From Stutzerimonas stutzeri (GTDB taxonomy: Bacteria > Pseudomonadota > Gammaproteobacteria > Pseudomonadales > Pseudomonadaceae): 64,000 nt of DNA. The first letter of the stretch is position 1. Each line of letters begins with the position of its first letter. The notes beneath the pieces were generated by a model, which was not told the DNA's origin, ran no database searches, and saw only the letters and a program-made list of their open reading frames with translations. The stretch is taken from positions 2,418,001 through 2,482,000 of the forward strand of contig CP077641.1 of NCBI GenBank assembly GCA_019056435.1, written 5' to 3'. Both the position numbers and the translations under genes were made by a program. Below, piece after piece: positions 34,559 to 46,374 of the stretch.

Positions 34559-34598
34559 CCACGCGTAGCCATCGCGCTACGCCCGAAATAAGACAGAC

Positions 34599-36461
34599 AT
34601 GGCCTTACTCCAAATAGCTGAGCCCGGACAAAGCCCGAAACCTCACCAGCGACGCCTGGCGGTAGGTATCGACCTCGGGACCACCAACTCGCTCGTGGCC
34701 GCACTGCGCAGTGGTATTACTGAGCCGTTGGCCGATGTTGACGGCGAAGTCATCCTGCCGTCGGCGGTTCGTTACCATGCCGATCATGTCGAGGTCGGCA
34801 GGGCTGCCAGGGAAGCGTCGGCATCCGACCCCCTGAACACCATCGTATCGGTCAAACGCTTGATGGGGCGGGGTATTGGCGATGTGAAGCAGCTCGGCGT
34901 GCAGTTGCCATACCGTTTCGTAGAGGGGCAGTCGCAAATGCCCTTCATCGAGACGGTGCAGGGCGCCAAGAGCCCGGTGGAAATATCGGCTGAAATCTTG
35001 CGGGCATTGCGTGAGCGCGCCGAGGCGGCGCTTGGTGGCGAACTGGTGGGTGCTGTGATCACGGTGCCGGCCTACTTCGACGATGCGCAGCGCCAAGCCA
35101 CCAAGGACGCCGCGCGGCTGGCGAACCTGAACGTCCTGCGGTTGCTGAATGAGCCGACCGCCGCGGCGGTCGCTTACGGATTGGATCGCCAGGCCGAAGG
35201 CGTCGTGGCGATCTATGATCTGGGCGGCGGTACCTTCGACATTTCCATCCTGCGCCTGACCAAGGGTGTCTTCGAGGTGCTTGCCACCGGCGGGGATACC
35301 GCTCTGGGCGGCGATGACTTCGACCATGCCGTGGCCGGGTGGCTGCTGGCGCAGGCCGGCAGGTCCGAGGACCTCGATCCGGGCGCTCAGCGAGAGGTGT
35401 TGCGCATTGCCTGCGATGCCAAGGAAGCGCTGAGCGAGTGCGAGTCGGTGGACATCCGATACGGCGCCTGGCAAGGCACGCTGACGCGCACGATCTTCAA
35501 TGAGTTGATCGACCCGTTGGTCATGCGCAGTCTGAAAGCCTGTCGGCGCGCGTTGCGCGATTCGTCGGTCGAGCTCGAAGACGTGGGAGCGGTCGTCATG
35601 GTTGGCGGCTCGACGCGAGTGCCTCGGGTTCGAGAACTCGTCGGTGAGATGTTCGGTCGACAGCCGATGACGGACATCGATCCCGATCAGGTCGTGGCGA
35701 TCGGTGCCGCCATCCAGGCTGAAACGCTGGCCGGTAACAACCGTGACGGCGAAGAATTGCTGCTCCTTGATGTCATTCCGTTATCGCTCGGGCTGGAGAC
35801 CATGGGTGGGCTCATGGAGAAGATCATCCCGCGCAATACGACCATCCCCGTCGCGCGTGCGCAGGACTTCACTACCTACAAGGATGGCCAGACGGCGATG
35901 ATGATCCATGTGCTCCAAGGAGAGCGCGAGCTGATCGCGGATTGCCGATCCCTGGCCCGCTTCGAGTTGCGTGGCATTCCACCTATGGTGGCCGGGGCGG
36001 CAAAGATTCGCGTCACCTTCCAGGTCGACGCCGACGGTCTGCTCAGCGTCTCTGCTCGTGAGACCGCGTCGGGCGTCGAGTCGAGCATCCAGGTCAAGCC
36101 GTCCTACGGACTTACCGACGGTGAAATTGCCCGCATGCTTGAGGATTCATTCGACAAGGCCGGCCAAGACAAGGTTGCCCGCGCCTTGCGTGAACAACTG
36201 GTCGACGCGCAGCGGCTGATCGAAGCGGTCGAAGGTGCCCTGGATGCCGATGGCGATCGCCTGCTCAGCGAGGAAGAGCGAGTTGCGATTCAGGCGCAGG
36301 TCGAGGCCTTGCGTGGGTTGATGGACAGCCAGGACGGTGTTGCCATCGAGCGCGAGGTCAAGCGGCTGAGCCAGATTACCGATGCCTTCGCCGCGCGCCG
36401 GCTGGACTCCACCGTCAAGGCCGCGCTGGCCGGGCGGCGGCTCAACGATATCGAGGAATGA
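34599..36461 (+). CDS. hscA: Iron-sulfur chaperone HscA
   Basis: 620-residue Hsp70 specialised for IscU. Nucleotide-binding domain motifs [25 protein letters not shown] and [10 protein letters not shown] are intact, with the substrate-binding domain after about residue 390. It lacks the long charged lid tail of DnaK, as usual for HscA. It is followed immediately by fdx. Confidence 0.97.
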   Translation: MALLQIAEPGQSPKPHQRRLAVGIDLGTTNSLVAALRSGITEPLADVDGEVILPSAVRYHADHVEVGRAAREASASDPLNTIVSVKRLMGRGIGDVKQLGVQLPYRFVEGQSQMPFIETVQGAKSPVEISAEILRALRERAEAALGGELVGAVITVPAYFDDAQRQATKDAARLANLNVLRLLNEPTAAAVAYGLDRQAEGVVAIYDLGGGTFDISILRLTKGVFEVLATGGDTALGGDDFDHAVAGWLLAQAGRSEDLDPGAQREVLRIACDAKEALSECESVDIRYGAWQGTLTRTIFNELIDPLVMRSLKACRRALRDSSVELEDVGAVVMVGGSTRVPRVRELVGEMFGRQPMTDIDPDQVVAIGAAIQAETLAGNNRDGEELLLLDVIPLSLGLETMGGLMEKIIPRNTTIPVARAQDFTTYKDGQTAMMIHVLQGERELIADCRSLARFELRGIPPMVAGAAKIRVTFQVDADGLLSVSARETASGVESSIQVKPSYGLTDGEIARMLEDSFDKAGQDKVARALREQLVDAQRLIEAVEGALDADGDRLLSEEERVAIQAQVEALRGLMDSQDGVAIEREVKRLSQITDAFAARRLDSTVKAALAGRRLNDIEE

Positions 36462-36466
36462 CCTTA

Positions 36467-36805
36467 ATGCCGCAGATTGTTTTCCTGCCCCACGTCGACC
36501 ATTGCCCGGAAGGCGCTGTAGTCGAAGCAGAGCCAGGCGAGACGGTGCTTGACGCCGCACTACGCAATGGCATCGACATCGAGCACGCCTGCGAAAAATC
36601 GTGCGCCTGCACCACATGCCACGTCGTGATTCGCGAGGGCTTCGGCTCGCTCGAGGCATCTGACGAACTCGAGGATGACATGCTCGACAAGGCGTGGGGG
36701 CTGGAGCCCACGTCCCGCTTGTCCTGCCAGGCAGTCGTCGCCGACAGTGATCTGGTGGTCGAAATACCCAAGTACACCATCAACCAGGTTTCCGAAGGCC
36801 ATTGA
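36467..36805 (+). CDS. fdx: [2Fe-2S] ferredoxin of the isc operon
   Basis: 112 residues, adrenodoxin type. Ligands are C-x5-C-x2-C in ACEKSCACTTCHV plus the late Cys in RLSCQAVV. It supplies electrons for cluster assembly. ATG at 36467 is chosen because GAGGA lies nine bases upstream and MPQIVFLPH is the usual N-terminus; the ATG at 36458 overlaps that site. Confidence 0.96.
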   Translation: MPQIVFLPHVDHCPEGAVVEAEPGETVLDAALRNGIDIEHACEKSCACTTCHVVIREGFGSLEASDELEDDMLDKAWGLEPTSRLSCQAVVADSDLVVEIPKYTINQVSEGH

Positions 36806-36819
36806 AGGCGAGGTGTCCG

Positions 36820-37020
36820 ATGTCGCTCAAGTGGGGTGATGTACTTGACATTGCAATCGAGCTGGCCGAAAGCAAGCCGGATATCGATCCGCGCTACGTG
36901 AACTTTGTGGAACTGCACCGCTGGATCGTGGAGTTACCGACGTTTTCCGACGATCCGCAGCGTGGCGGGGAGAAGGTGCTCGAGGCCATACAGGCGGCCT
37001 GGATCGACGAGGTCCAGTGA
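36820..37020 (+). CDS. iscX: Fe-S assembly protein IscX
   Basis: 66-residue acidic protein that binds IscS and iron and tunes cluster assembly. The sequence MSLKWGDVLDIAIELAE...DIDPRYVNFVELHRWI is the family signature. The ATG at 36820 is preceded by GGCGAGG. Last gene of the operon. Confidence 0.95.
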   Translation: MSLKWGDVLDIAIELAESKPDIDPRYVNFVELHRWIVELPTFSDDPQRGGEKVLEAIQAAWIDEVQ

Positions 37021-37091
37021 GTCGCGGCGCAGCCGCATTCCCTGTCGCGCAGGTCAGCGCAGTCTGGCGACGCCCTTATATTCTTAATCCG

Positions 37092-37114
37092 AACCCGCGT
37101 ATAATCCGCGGGTT
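37092..37114 (+). promoter_or_regulatory. ndk promoter: -10 box inside a perfect inverted repeat
   Basis: TATAAT at 37100-37105 is flanked by perfect 8-base arms AACCCGCG (37092-37099) and CGCGGGTT (37107-37114). The upstream region is AT-rich (around 37076-37087) but has no good -35 match. The ndk start codon is about 40 bases downstream of the expected transcription start. Confidence 0.6.
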
Positions 37115-37152
37115 TACTCGTTAGCTTTAATCCCTCAGTTTTGGAGTCCTAC

Positions 37153-37584
37153 ATGGCCCTGCAACGCACCTTCTCCATCATCAAGCCTGACGCTGTCGCC
37201 AAGAATGTGATCGGCGAAATCACCACCCGTTTCGAAAAGGCTGGCCTGCGCGTCGTCGCTTCCAAGATGGTCCAGTTGTCCGAGCGTGAAGCCGCCGGTT
37301 TCTACGCCGAGCACAGCGAGCGTGGCTTCTTCAAGGACCTGGTAGCCTTCATGACCTCCGGCCCGGTCATCGTCCAGGTTCTGGAAGGCGAAGACGCCAT
37401 CGCCAAGAACCGCGAACTGATGGGTGCCACCAACCCGAAAGAAGCGGCTCCGGGTACCATCCGCGCCGATTTTGCCGTCTCCATCGACGAGAACGCGGTG
37501 CATGGCTCCGACTCCGAGGCGTCCGCCGCGCGTGAAATCGCCTACTTCTTCGCGTCCACCGAAGTGTGCGCACGCATTCGCTGA
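37153..37584 (+). CDS. ndk: Nucleoside diphosphate kinase
   Basis: 143 residues. Transfers the terminal phosphate between nucleoside triphosphates through a phospho-His intermediate; His117 is in ENAVHGSDS. The N-terminus [18 protein letters not shown] is standard. ATG at 37153 has TTTTGGAG seven bases upstream. It is followed by rlmN after 20 bases. Confidence 0.98.
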   Translation: MALQRTFSIIKPDAVAKNVIGEITTRFEKAGLRVVASKMVQLSEREAAGFYAEHSERGFFKDLVAFMTSGPVIVQVLEGEDAIAKNRELMGATNPKEAAPGTIRADFAVSIDENAVHGSDSEASAAREIAYFFASTEVCARIR

Positions 37585-37604
37585 TCAGGCGAAGGTGAAT
37601 CCAG

Positions 37605-38753
37605 ATGAATGCATCGACCGGTAAGGTAAATCTGCTGGGCCTGACCCAGCCGCAGATGGAAGGCTTCTTTGATTCAATAGGGGAGAAGCGCTTTCGTGCC
37701 GGTCAGGTCATGAAGTGGATTCACCACTTTGGCGTCGACGATTTCGACGCCATGACCAACCTTGGCAAAGCCCTGCGCGAAAAGCTCAAGGAATCCGCCG
37801 AAATTCGCGGGCCGGAAATCGTCAGTGAAGACATTTCCACCGACGGCACGCGCAAGTGGGTCGTGCGCGTGGCCTCGGGCAGCTGTGTCGAAACGGTCTA
37901 TATACCCCAAGGCGGACGCGGTACGTTGTGCGTGTCTTCCCAGGCAGGTTGCGCGCTGGATTGCAGTTTCTGCTCCACCGGCAAGCAAGGTTTCAACAGC
38001 AATCTCACCGCCGCCGAAGTGATCGGTCAGGTGTGGATCGCTAACAAGTCATTCGGCACTGTCCCGGCCAAGATCGATCGAGCCATCACCAATGTGGTGA
38101 TGATGGGGATGGGGGAGCCGCTACTGAATTTCGACAATGTCGTCTCTGCCATGCAGATCATGATGGACGACCTTGGTTACGGCATCTCTAAACGCAAGGT
38201 CACCCTATCGACCTCGGGCGTGGTGCCGATGATCGACGAGCTCAGCAAGGTGATCGACGTATCCCTTGCGCTTTCGCTGCACGCACCGAACGATGCGCTG
38301 CGCGACCAGCTCGTTCCGATCAACAAGAAGTACCCGCTCGACATGCTGCTGGCTGCTTGTCAGCGGTACATCTCGAACCTGGGTGAAAAGCGTGTGCTGA
38401 CGATCGAGTACACGCTGCTCAAAGGCATCAACGACCAGCCCGAGCATGCCGAGGAACTGGTGGCGTTGCTTGCCGACATTCCCTGCAAGATCAACCTGAT
38501 CCCGTTCAACCCCTTCCCGCATTCCGGATATGAGCGGCCGAGCAACAATGCCATCCGCCGTTTTCAGGACATGCTGCATAAAGCCGGGCACAATGTGACG
38601 GTGCGTACCACCCGTGGCGAGGACATCGATGCGGCCTGCGGCCAGCTGGTCGGGCAGGTAATGGATCGTACACGCCGAAGCGAGCGCTATATCGCCGTGC
38701 GTGAGTTGCAATCCGAGCCAGGTACGGCAACCGTTGCCACGAACCGATCCTGA
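37605..38753 (+). CDS. rlmN: Dual-specificity 23S rRNA/tRNA adenine-C2 methyltransferase
   Basis: 382-residue radical-SAM enzyme that methylates C2 of A2503 in 23S rRNA and A37 in some tRNAs. The cluster-binding CxxxCxxC is Cys116, Cys120, Cys123 (GCALDCSFC). The two methyl-transfer cysteines are expected near residue 93 region and in [15 protein letters not shown]. Complete and unbroken. Confidence 0.97.
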   Translation: MNASTGKVNLLGLTQPQMEGFFDSIGEKRFRAGQVMKWIHHFGVDDFDAMTNLGKALREKLKESAEIRGPEIVSEDISTDGTRKWVVRVASGSCVETVYIPQGGRGTLCVSSQAGCALDCSFCSTGKQGFNSNLTAAEVIGQVWIANKSFGTVPAKIDRAITNVVMMGMGEPLLNFDNVVSAMQIMMDDLGYGISKRKVTLSTSGVVPMIDELSKVIDVSLALSLHAPNDALRDQLVPINKKYPLDMLLAACQRYISNLGEKRVLTIEYTLLKGINDQPEHAEELVALLADIPCKINLIPFNPFPHSGYERPSNNAIRRFQDMLHKAGHNVTVRTTRGEDIDAACGQLVGQVMDRTRRSERYIAVRELQSEPGTATVATNRS

Positions 38754-38764
38754 GGGGGATGTTG

Positions 38765-39522
38765 ATGATTCTGCGCGTCGCGCTGCTGTTGCTTTTGCTG
38801 GCCTGGCGGCCGGTTGCGTTTCTTCCGGCTCCGTCGATCCGATGCGTACGTCCGAGGGGCGCAACGAGGCGCGTGACGCCTACATCCAACTGGGCATCGG
38901 CTACCTGCAGCAGGGTGAGGCCGCTCGCGCCAAGAACCCGTTGCGCAAAGCCCTCGAGCTAGATCCGAACAGCGCTGATGCACACGCCGCGCTGGCGCTC
39001 GTATTCCAGACGGAAATGGAAAACAAGCTCGCCGACGAGCACTACCGGAAGGCGCTCGCCAGTCACCGTGATGCGCGTATCTTGAATAATTACGGCAGCT
39101 TTCTGTTCGAGCAGAAGCGCTATGACGAAGCGCTGCAGCGCTTCAGTCAGGCCGCGGAAGATAACCTCTACCCGGAACGCTCGCGGGTATTCCAGAACAT
39201 GGGCATGACCGCCTTGCAACTGGGGCAGCGCGAGCAGGCGGAAACCTATTTCACCCGTGCCTTGCGCCTCGACAGCCGCCAACCTCGCGCCTTGCTGGAG
39301 CTGGCGATGCTGGCCTATGAGGACAAACAATACGTTCCGGCCAAGCGTTACTACGACAGCTTCAGTCGTCTGTCCGAGCAGAATGCCCGCAGCCTTCTGC
39401 TGGGGATTCGCCTGGCCAACATTCACCAGGACCGTGATCACGCCGCCAGCCTTGCGCTGCAACTCAAGCGGCTGTATCCCGGGACCGCTGAATACCAACA
39501 GTTTGTATCGGAGCAACGATGA
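38765..39522 (+). CDS. pilW: Type IV pilus biogenesis lipoprotein PilW/PilF, one frameshift
   Basis: Outer-membrane pilotin with tetratricopeptide repeats needed for assembly of the PilQ secretin. Restored length 252 residues, the normal size. One T is lost in the run 38793-38796 inside the signal peptide; adding it restores LLLLFAGLAAGCVSSGS with lipobox LAAG-Cys. The six TPR-like units start at ARDAYIQLGIGYLQQG. ATG at 38765 is six bases after the GGGGG run; ATG at 38759 is possible. The stop overlaps rodZ (ATGA). Confidence 0.92.
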
Positions 39523-40547
39523 CAGCGCCACAATCCGAAGCCGCTTCCTCGACGCTTGCCAATCCCGGCGAAACGCTTCGTGCTGCGCGCGAAAGCAAGA
39601 ACTGGTCGCTTTCTTCGGTGGCTCAGCAACTCAATCTGTCCGAGCGCTCGCTGACCCAGATCGAGGCGGGTGATTTCAGTCAGTTGCCGGGCCACACCTT
39701 CGCGCGTGGTTATGTTCGGGCCTATGCCAAGTTGCTGGGGCTCGACCAGGCGCGACTTGTGCAGCAGTTCGATCAGCATACGGGCACCGACGCGACGGGA
39801 AGTCGCGTCAATAGCCTGGGCTATATCGATCAGCCAGTTCGCCTTTCGCGCAGCATGGTTCGCTTTTTCACCTTCCTACTGACCATCGTGATCGCGGTCG
39901 GCGCGTTTCTGTGGTGGCAGGACCGTACGGCCCGGAACGACGCGGGACGTTCGGTATCCGCGATCGAGCGGATCGAAGTGGAGGCCGCTGACGGGACCAC
40001 CGAGATCCATCTCCTGGATCGAGCGGAAGAGCCAGCCGAGGCACCCGCGATCGAGGTATCGCCGGACTCGTCAGCGCTCGATGCGAGCGAGGAGCCTGCT
40101 GCACCTGCGCAAGATCAGCCCAGCTCTGAAGTACTGCCGGAAAGCCCCGCCGACGCAACGCCCGAACGCCTGACCGAGCCGGAGGCCGCCGAGCCGACGA
40201 CACCGGCGACCAGCCCCACTGCACCGGCCGAAACGCCTGACGCCGGCGATACGGTCTCGGCGGCCGAACAGCCGGCGGAACCGGCAGAGCCGGCGCTGGC
40301 GGCAGGTGAGGGACGCTTGAACCTGGTCTACACCGCTGATTGCTGGACTCGAGTAACCGATGCCGATGGCCAGGTGCTTTACAGTGCGCTGGCGCGCGCC
40401 GGAACAAGCCGTACGGTGGTGGGCAAGACGCCTCTGGACCTGCACCTGGGCTTTGCCTCTGGTGCCGAGGTCCGCTTCAACGGCGACGTGGTCGATCTTT
40501 CAGGCAAAACACGTGGCGAAACCGCCCGCATCAAGCTCGGACAGTAA
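39519..40547 (+). CDS. rodZ: Cytoskeletal protein RodZ
   Basis: 342 residues. An N-terminal helix-turn-helix domain (residues 15-88) that contacts MreB, a single membrane segment (about 114-133), a long Pro/Ala/Glu-rich periplasmic linker (about 155-260) and the C-terminal DUF4115 beta domain ([35 protein letters not shown]). RodZ maintains rod shape. The order rlmN-pilW-rodZ-ispG-hisS is conserved in pseudomonads. Confidence 0.95.
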   Translation: MTAPQSEAASSTLANPGETLRAARESKNWSLSSVAQQLNLSERSLTQIEAGDFSQLPGHTFARGYVRAYAKLLGLDQARLVQQFDQHTGTDATGSRVNSLGYIDQPVRLSRSMVRFFTFLLTIVIAVGAFLWWQDRTARNDAGRSVSAIERIEVEAADGTTEIHLLDRAEEPAEAPAIEVSPDSSALDASEEPAAPAQDQPSSEVLPESPADATPERLTEPEAAEPTTPATSPTAPAETPDAGDTVSAAEQPAEPAEPALAAGEGRLNLVYTADCWTRVTDADGQVLYSALARAGTSRTVVGKTPLDLHLGFASGAEVRFNGDVVDLSGKTRGETARIKLGQ

Positions 40548-40549
40548 CC

Positions 40550-41662
40550 ATGCATAGTGAGTCTCCCATCAAACGACGGCTTTCGCGCAAGATCTGGGTC
40601 GGTAACGTCCCGGTTGGCGGCGATGCGCCGATCGCCGTGCAGAGCATGACCAATACCGAGACCTGCGACGTCGAGGCGACCGTTGCGCAGATTCAGCGGC
40701 TGCAAGATGCCGGTGCGGACATCGTCCGGGTTTCGGTGCCTTCGATGGACGCGGCGGAAGCCTTTGGCAAGATCAAGCAGCGTGTTGGACTGCCGCTCGT
40801 CGCTGACATCCATTTCGATTACCAGATTGCATTGCGAGTAGCCGAACTCGGAGTCGATTGCCTGCGTATCAATCCCGGCAATATCGGACGCGAGGACCGC
40901 GTTCGTGCGGTGGTCGAAGCGGCCCGTGACCGGGGCATCCCGATCCGTATCGGCGTGAATGCGGGCTCGCTGGAAAAGGACCTGCAGAAGAAGTACGGCG
41001 AGCCGACGCCCGAAGCGCTGGTCGAATCCGCGCTACGCCATGTCGAGCATCTGGACAGGCTGAACTTCCCGGATTTCAAGGTCAGCGTGAAAGCGTCCGA
41101 TGTGTTCATGGCTGTCGCGGCCTACCGCCTGCTTGCCGACAAGATCGAGCAGCCGCTGCACCTGGGTATCACCGAGGCCGGCGGCTTGCGTTCCGGTACG
41201 GTCAAGTCCGCGGTCGGCTTGGGCATGCTGCTGGCCGAAGGCATCGGCGATACCATCCGTATCTCGCTCGCCGCCGATCCGGTGGAAGAAATCAAGGTCG
41301 GGTTCGACATACTCAAGTCATTGCGTTTGCGCTCGCGTGGCATCAACTTCATCGCCTGCCCGAGTTGTTCGCGGCAAAACTTCGATGTCGTGAAGACGAT
41401 GAACGATCTGGAAGGCCGTCTGGACGACCTGCTCGTGCCGATGGACGTCGCGGTCATCGGTTGCGTCGTCAACGGCCCCGGCGAAGCCAAGGAAGCCCAC
41501 ATCGGGCTGACCGGTGGTACGCCGAACAACCTCGTCTACATCGATGGCAAACCGGCGCAGAAGCTCAGCAACGAGAATCTCGTGGACGAACTGGAACAGC
41601 TGATTCGTCGCAAGGCGGCGGAAAAGTCCGAGGCCGATGCCGCGCTGATCTTGCGCAGCTGA
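40550..41662 (+). CDS. ispG: 4-hydroxy-3-methylbut-2-enyl diphosphate synthase
   Basis: 370 residues. [4Fe-4S] enzyme converting MEcPP to HMBPP in the methylerythritol phosphate pathway. N-terminal TIM barrel ([19 protein letters not shown]) and C-terminal cluster domain with [10 protein letters not shown] and [13 protein letters not shown] at 40550 lies 2 bases after the rodZ stop. Depends on iron-sulfur assembly encoded 4 kb upstream. Confidence 0.97.
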   Translation: MHSESPIKRRLSRKIWVGNVPVGGDAPIAVQSMTNTETCDVEATVAQIQRLQDAGADIVRVSVPSMDAAEAFGKIKQRVGLPLVADIHFDYQIALRVAELGVDCLRINPGNIGREDRVRAVVEAARDRGIPIRIGVNAGSLEKDLQKKYGEPTPEALVESALRHVEHLDRLNFPDFKVSVKASDVFMAVAAYRLLADKIEQPLHLGITEAGGLRSGTVKSAVGLGMLLAEGIGDTIRISLAADPVEEIKVGFDILKSLRLRSRGINFIACPSCSRQNFDVVKTMNDLEGRLDDLLVPMDVAVIGCVVNGPGEAKEAHIGLTGGTPNNLVYIDGKPAQKLSNENLVDELEQLIRRKAAEKSEADAALILRS

Positions 41663-41674
41663 TAAGGAACGAAA

Positions 41675-42958
41675 TTGAGCAAGTCCCTGCAAGCCATTCG
41701 CGGCATGAACGACATCCTGCCGCAACAGACGCCAGTCTGGCGCTATCTAGAAACGACCTTTGCCCGATTGCTCGAGGCCTATGGCTACAGCGAGATCCGC
41801 CTGCCGATTCTGGAGTTCACCGATTTGTTCGCGCGTGGTATCGGTGAGGGCACCGATGTCGTCGACAAGGAGATGTACACCTTTCTGGATCGCAACGAAG
41901 AGTCGCTGACGCTTCGCCCCGAGGGCACAGCCGGTTGCGTGCGGGCCGTGCTCGAACACGGTATGACTGGCGGCGGGCAGGTCCAGAAACTGTGGTACAG
42001 CGGGCCGATGTTCCGCTACGAGAAGCCGCAGAAGGGGCGTTATCGCCAGTTCCATCAGATCGGCGTGGAAGTATTCAATCAACCCGGTCCGGATATCGAC
42101 GCCGAGCTGATCGTTCTGACAGCGCGCCTCTGGAAACAGCTGGGTTTTGCCAATGCTGTGACACTGCAGCTCAACAGCCTGGGCTCGAGCGAGGCGCGAG
42201 CGCGTTATCGGGACGCTTTGGTGGCTTATCTGCAGCAACACTTCGCGCAGCTGGATGAAGACAGCCAGCGGCGCCTGACCACCAATCCATTGCGCATTCT
42301 CGACAGCAAAAATGCACAGACCCAGGCCTTGCTGATCGACGCGCCGACCCTGCACGAGTACCTGGACGACGAATCTCGTGAGCACTTCGAAGGGCTGAAG
42401 GCCCGTCTGGACGCGGCGGGCATCGCCTACGAGATCAATCCCAAGCTGGTCCGCGGGCTTGATTATTACGGACGAACCGTATTCGAGTGGGTCACCGACA
42501 AGCTGGGCGCGCAAGGTACCGTCTGCGCCGGTGGCCGTTACGATGGCCTGGTGACCCAGTTCGGCGGCAAGCCGACCCCGGGTGTTGGCTTCGCCATGGG
42601 TATCGAGCGGCTGGTTCTGCTGATCGAGACGCTGGGCCTCGTTCCGTCCGAGCTGAATCCACCGGCGCACGCATACATCTGCGCGTTCGGCGAGGCAGCC
42701 GAGCTCGCCGCGCTGGCGCTGGCCGAGCGGCTAAGGGACGAACTGCCTGGCTTGAGGTTGCTGGTCAATGCCGGTGGCGGCAGCTTCAAGAGCCAGTTCA
42801 AGAAGGCCGACAAGAGCGGGGCGCGCTACGCCTTGATTCTTGGAGAGGACGAGTTGGCCGAGCGCGTGGTAGGTTGCAAGCCGCTACGCGACGACACCGA
42901 GCAACAAAGTATTGCCTGGGATGCTCTGGCTGAGCGTCTGGCTGCCCGCCTGGCCTGA
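41675..42958 (+). CDS. hisS: Histidyl-tRNA synthetase
   Basis: 427 residues, class II synthetase. Motif 2 is in [19 protein letters not shown], the His-specific motif is [15 protein letters not shown], and motif 3 is in [14 protein letters not shown] start at 41675 with AAGGA eight bases upstream gives the usual [13 protein letters not shown]. Confidence 0.97.
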   Translation: MSKSLQAIRGMNDILPQQTPVWRYLETTFARLLEAYGYSEIRLPILEFTDLFARGIGEGTDVVDKEMYTFLDRNEESLTLRPEGTAGCVRAVLEHGMTGGGQVQKLWYSGPMFRYEKPQKGRYRQFHQIGVEVFNQPGPDIDAELIVLTARLWKQLGFANAVTLQLNSLGSSEARARYRDALVAYLQQHFAQLDEDSQRRLTTNPLRILDSKNAQTQALLIDAPTLHEYLDDESREHFEGLKARLDAAGIAYEINPKLVRGLDYYGRTVFEWVTDKLGAQGTVCAGGRYDGLVTQFGGKPTPGVGFAMGIERLVLLIETLGLVPSELNPPAHAYICAFGEAAELAALALAERLRDELPGLRLLVNAGGGSFKSQFKKADKSGARYALILGEDELAERVVGCKPLRDDTEQQSIAWDALAERLAARLA

Positions 42959-42997
42959 TTGGCAGGCCTGAAACCGCGAATTGAAAGGAGTAACGGA

Positions 42998-43639
42998 GTG
43001 ACCTCGGGCTCAGATGAAGAACAACTGGCGGCGATCAAGGACTGGTGGCAGCGTAACGGCATGCCGTTGCTGCTGGGCGCCGTACTGGCATTGGTCTTGG
43101 TGTTTGGCTGGCAGTTCTGGCAGAAGCATCAGCTCAATCAGGCACAGAATGCTTCCGCCGTATATCAGCAGCTGCTCAATGCCGCGCTTGAGGAAGGGGA
43201 GGTGGACATTGCCGAAGTGTCACGTCTCGGCAACGTCCTGAAGAGCGACTTCGCCGGCACGCATTATGCGCAATACGGCAGCCTGTTCGTTGCAAAGGTG
43301 GCGGTGGAAACCGGTCGGCTGGACGAGGCTGCCGCTGAGTTGCAGGCCATCGTCGATAAGCCGGCTGACAAGACCCTTGATGAACTGGCTCGCCAGCGTC
43401 TGGCACGCGTGATGGCTGCACAGGACAAGGCCGAGGAAGGGCTCGCATTGCTCGATGGTCAAGCGCCCGAGGCGTTCACGGCCAGCCGCGAAGAGCTTCG
43501 TGGAGACCTGCTTGTACAGCTGGGACGCAACGAGGAGGCCCATGCGGCCTATTCGAAGGCCAAGGAGGCGCTTTCGCAGGACGCCGCGATCGGCGGCTTG
43601 CAGCTGAAACTGGACGATCTGGCTCGTGGAGAGGCGTGA
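42998..43639 (+). CDS. yfgM: YfgM family tetratricopeptide membrane protein
   Basis: 213 residues, one membrane segment (about 21-41, MPLLLGAVLALVLVFGWQFW) and a periplasmic TPR-like domain. In E. coli YfgM (AncA) binds the PpiD chaperone at the Sec translocon. The start is GTG at 42998 with AAGGAG seven bases upstream; the longer reading from 42959 has no ribosome-binding site. bamB starts four bases after the stop. Confidence 0.92.
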   Translation: MTSGSDEEQLAAIKDWWQRNGMPLLLGAVLALVLVFGWQFWQKHQLNQAQNASAVYQQLLNAALEEGEVDIAEVSRLGNVLKSDFAGTHYAQYGSLFVAKVAVETGRLDEAAAELQAIVDKPADKTLDELARQRLARVMAAQDKAEEGLALLDGQAPEAFTASREELRGDLLVQLGRNEEAHAAYSKAKEALSQDAAIGGLQLKLDDLARGEA

Positions 43640-43643
43640 ACTG

Positions 43644-44791
43644 ATGCGTTGGAAAACAGCCGCGCTGCTATCGCTGGCCATTCTGGCTGCCGGTTGCAGC
43701 AGCAATGATACAAAGGAACCCGAGCCTGCCGAGCTGGTGAAGTTCGATGCGGAAGTCGAACTCAAGACCGAATGGAGCCGCTCGATCGGCGATGGGCAGG
43801 GTGAGACATACAACCTACTGACGCCGGCCGTCTATGGTGACGAGATTTTCGCTGCGGACAACGAGGGTTTGATCGTCGCGATGGACCGGCTGACCGGCAA
43901 GGTCAACTGGAAAAAGACCTGGACGTGCCGGTGTCGGGCGGCGTCGGTGCCGGTTACGGGTTGATCCTCGTTGGCACCCTTCGTGGCGAGGTGATCGCGC
44001 TTGACGTATCCAATGGCGAGGAGCGCTGGCGCAGTCAGGTGGGCAGCGAGGTGCTGTCCGCTCCGGCTGTGAACGGAGACGTGGTGGCCGTGCAGACCCA
44101 GGACGACCGTGTGCTGGCGCTGGAGATCGATACGGGTACGCAGCGCTGGAGCTATGAAAGCTCGCCGGCTGTCCTCACGCTTCGCGGCACCAGTGCGCCG
44201 CTGTTGACCAATCAGCTGGTTGTGGCCGGGTTGTCCACTGGCAAGGTTGTCGCGCTCGACACCCGTGGAGGACTGCCGGTCTGGGAACAGCGCATCGCCA
44301 TTCCTCAGGGACGGTCCGAGCTCGAACGTGTTGTGGATATCGACGGCGGCCTGCTGTTGTCGGGCGGCACGCTCTACGTGGCGAGCTTCCAGGGCCGCGC
44401 TGCAGCGCTGGAACTGGAAAGCGGGCGGATTCTCTGGCAACGCGATGCGTCCACCTCGGCCGGCGTCGCGTTGGGCTACGGTAGCGTGTACGTGAGCCAG
44501 GCCGACGGTACCGTGCTGGGTATCGACGAGCGCTCTACCACCGTGCTGTGGAGCAACGATTCGCTGGCCCGTCGAGGTCTGTCGGGGCCGGAAGTGTTCT
44601 CGAGCTATGTGACGGTCGGCGACAAGGAAGGCTATCTGCATCTGCTCAGCCAGGTCGACGGCCGTTTCGTGGCACGGACCCGCATCGACAGCGATGGTCT
44701 ACGGGTCAGCCCTGTCGCTGAGGGCGATTGGTTATACGTCTTTGGAAATGGCGGCAAGCTCGTTGCTCTGACCATTCGCCAGGCAGACTGA
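43644..44791 (+). CDS. bamB: Outer membrane assembly lipoprotein BamB, one frameshift
   Basis: Subunit of the BAM complex that folds outer-membrane proteins; an eight-bladed beta-propeller. The N-terminal signal ends in lipobox LAAG-Cys (Cys18), followed by repeated propeller blades with GEERWRSQVG and GQRWSYESSP type motifs. One C is lost at 43918-43919; adding it restores WKKTLDVPVSGGVGAGYG. Restored length 382 residues. A terminator-like hairpin follows before der. Confidence 0.95.
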
Positions 44792-44828
44792 ACAAGCGAC
44801 GCCTCGCCTTGGCGGGGCAATGATTTCC

Positions 44829-44857
44829 GGCCGCTGCCTTGCAGCGGCCTTCGTGTT
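44829..44857 (+). terminator. Terminator-like hairpin between bamB and der
   Basis: GGCCGCTGC (44829-44837) and GCAGCGGCC (44841-44849), a 9-bp stem with a 3-base loop, followed by TTCGTGTTTT. It could end the rlmN-to-bamB transcript, leaving der to its own promoter or to partial readthrough. Confidence 0.55.
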
Positions 44858-44884
44858 TTCTGAAATAACGCAGTGGAGAGCCGC

Positions 44885-46370
44885 ATGGTTCCCGTAATCG
44901 CCCTGGTGGGCCGCCCCAACGTCGGCAAGTCGACGCTGTTCAATCGTCTGACCAAAAGCCGCGACGCCATCGTCGCCGAATATGCCGGCCTGACCCGAGA
45001 CCGCCAGTACGGTGAGGCCAAATGGCAGGGCCGGACCTATATCGTGATCGACACCGGTGGGTTGACCGGTGATGAGCAGGGTATCGATGCCAAGATGGCC
45101 GAGCAGTCACTGCAGGCCATGCAGGAAGCCGACGCGGTGATGTTCATGGTCGATGCCCGTGCCGGCATGACGCCGGGCGACCAGATGATCGCCGAGCACC
45201 TGCGCAAGCTTAACAAGCAGTATTTCCTCGTCGTGAACAAGGTCGACAGTATCGACCCGGACCTGGCCCGTGCGGAGTTCAGCCCGCTCGGATTGGGTGA
45301 CGCGTTACCCATCGCCGCCGCCCACGGTCGCGGCATCAACCATATGCTCGAGCGGGCGCTGGGCGCCTTTCCCCGCGATAACGCCGACGCGTCGGACGCC
45401 GTTGAGGCGGAGGGATGACGAGGCGGTCGAGCCGGGTCAGGAACCCAAGCGAATTCCCGGCCCTAGCGAAAAGGACGGGATAAAGATCGCGATCATTGGT
45501 CGCCCCAACGTGGGGAAGTCCACCTTGGTCAACCGCATGCTGGGCGAGGAGCGAGTGATCGTCTACGACCAGGCCGGTACCACTCGCGACAGCATCTACA
45601 TTCCGTTCGAGCGCGATGACGAGAAATACACGCTGATCGACACCGCCGGCGTGAGGCGGCGCGGCAAGATCTTCGAGGCCGTGGAAAAGTTTTCCGTGGT
45701 CAAGACGCTGCAGGCGATCCAGGACGCGAACGTGGTCATCTTCGTGATGGATGCCCGCGAAGGTGTGGTCGAGCATGACCTGAACCTGCTGGGTTTCGTG
45801 CTCGAAAGTGGTCGGGCATTGGTGATTGCGCTGAACAAGTGGGACGGCATGGAGCCGAGCGAGCGCGATTACGTGAAAACCGAGTTGGAGCGTCGGCTGT
45901 TCTTCGTCGATTTTGCCGATATCCATTTCATCTCGGCCAAACATGGCACCGGCGTGGGCAACCTGTACCAATCCGTGCAGGCGGCCTTCAAATCAGCGGT
46001 TACCCGCTGGCCGACCAGCCGTCTGACGCAGATCCTCGAGGATTCGGTGCGTGAGCACGCACCGCCCATGGTCTCGGGCCGCCGCATCAAGCTGCGCTAT
46101 GCGCATCTTGGTGGTGCCAATCCGCCGCTGATTGTCATCCACGGCAATCAGGTGGAAGCGGTTCCGAAGTCCTATACACGTTACCTGGAAAACACCTATC
46201 GGCGCGTGCTCAAGCTGGTCGGCACACCAATCCGGATCGAGTACAAGGGCGGTGAGAACCCTTACGAGGGTAAGAAGAACACCCTGACCGACCGCCAGGT
46301 CAACAAGAAGCGGCGCCTCATGTCGCACCACAAGAAGGCCGAGAAGAAGCGCCGCGACAAGAAGCGCTGA
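44885..46370 (+). CDS. der: Ribosome-assembly GTPase Der (EngA), one frameshift
   Basis: Essential GTPase with two tandem G domains and a KH-like C-terminal domain, needed for 50S maturation. Both P-loops read GRPNVGKST. One extra G in the run 45412-45414 lies in the acidic linker between the G domains; removing it restores [21 protein letters not shown]. Restored length 494 residues. The basic tail [19 protein letters not shown] is typical. Confidence 0.96.
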
Positions 46371-46374
46371 GCCT

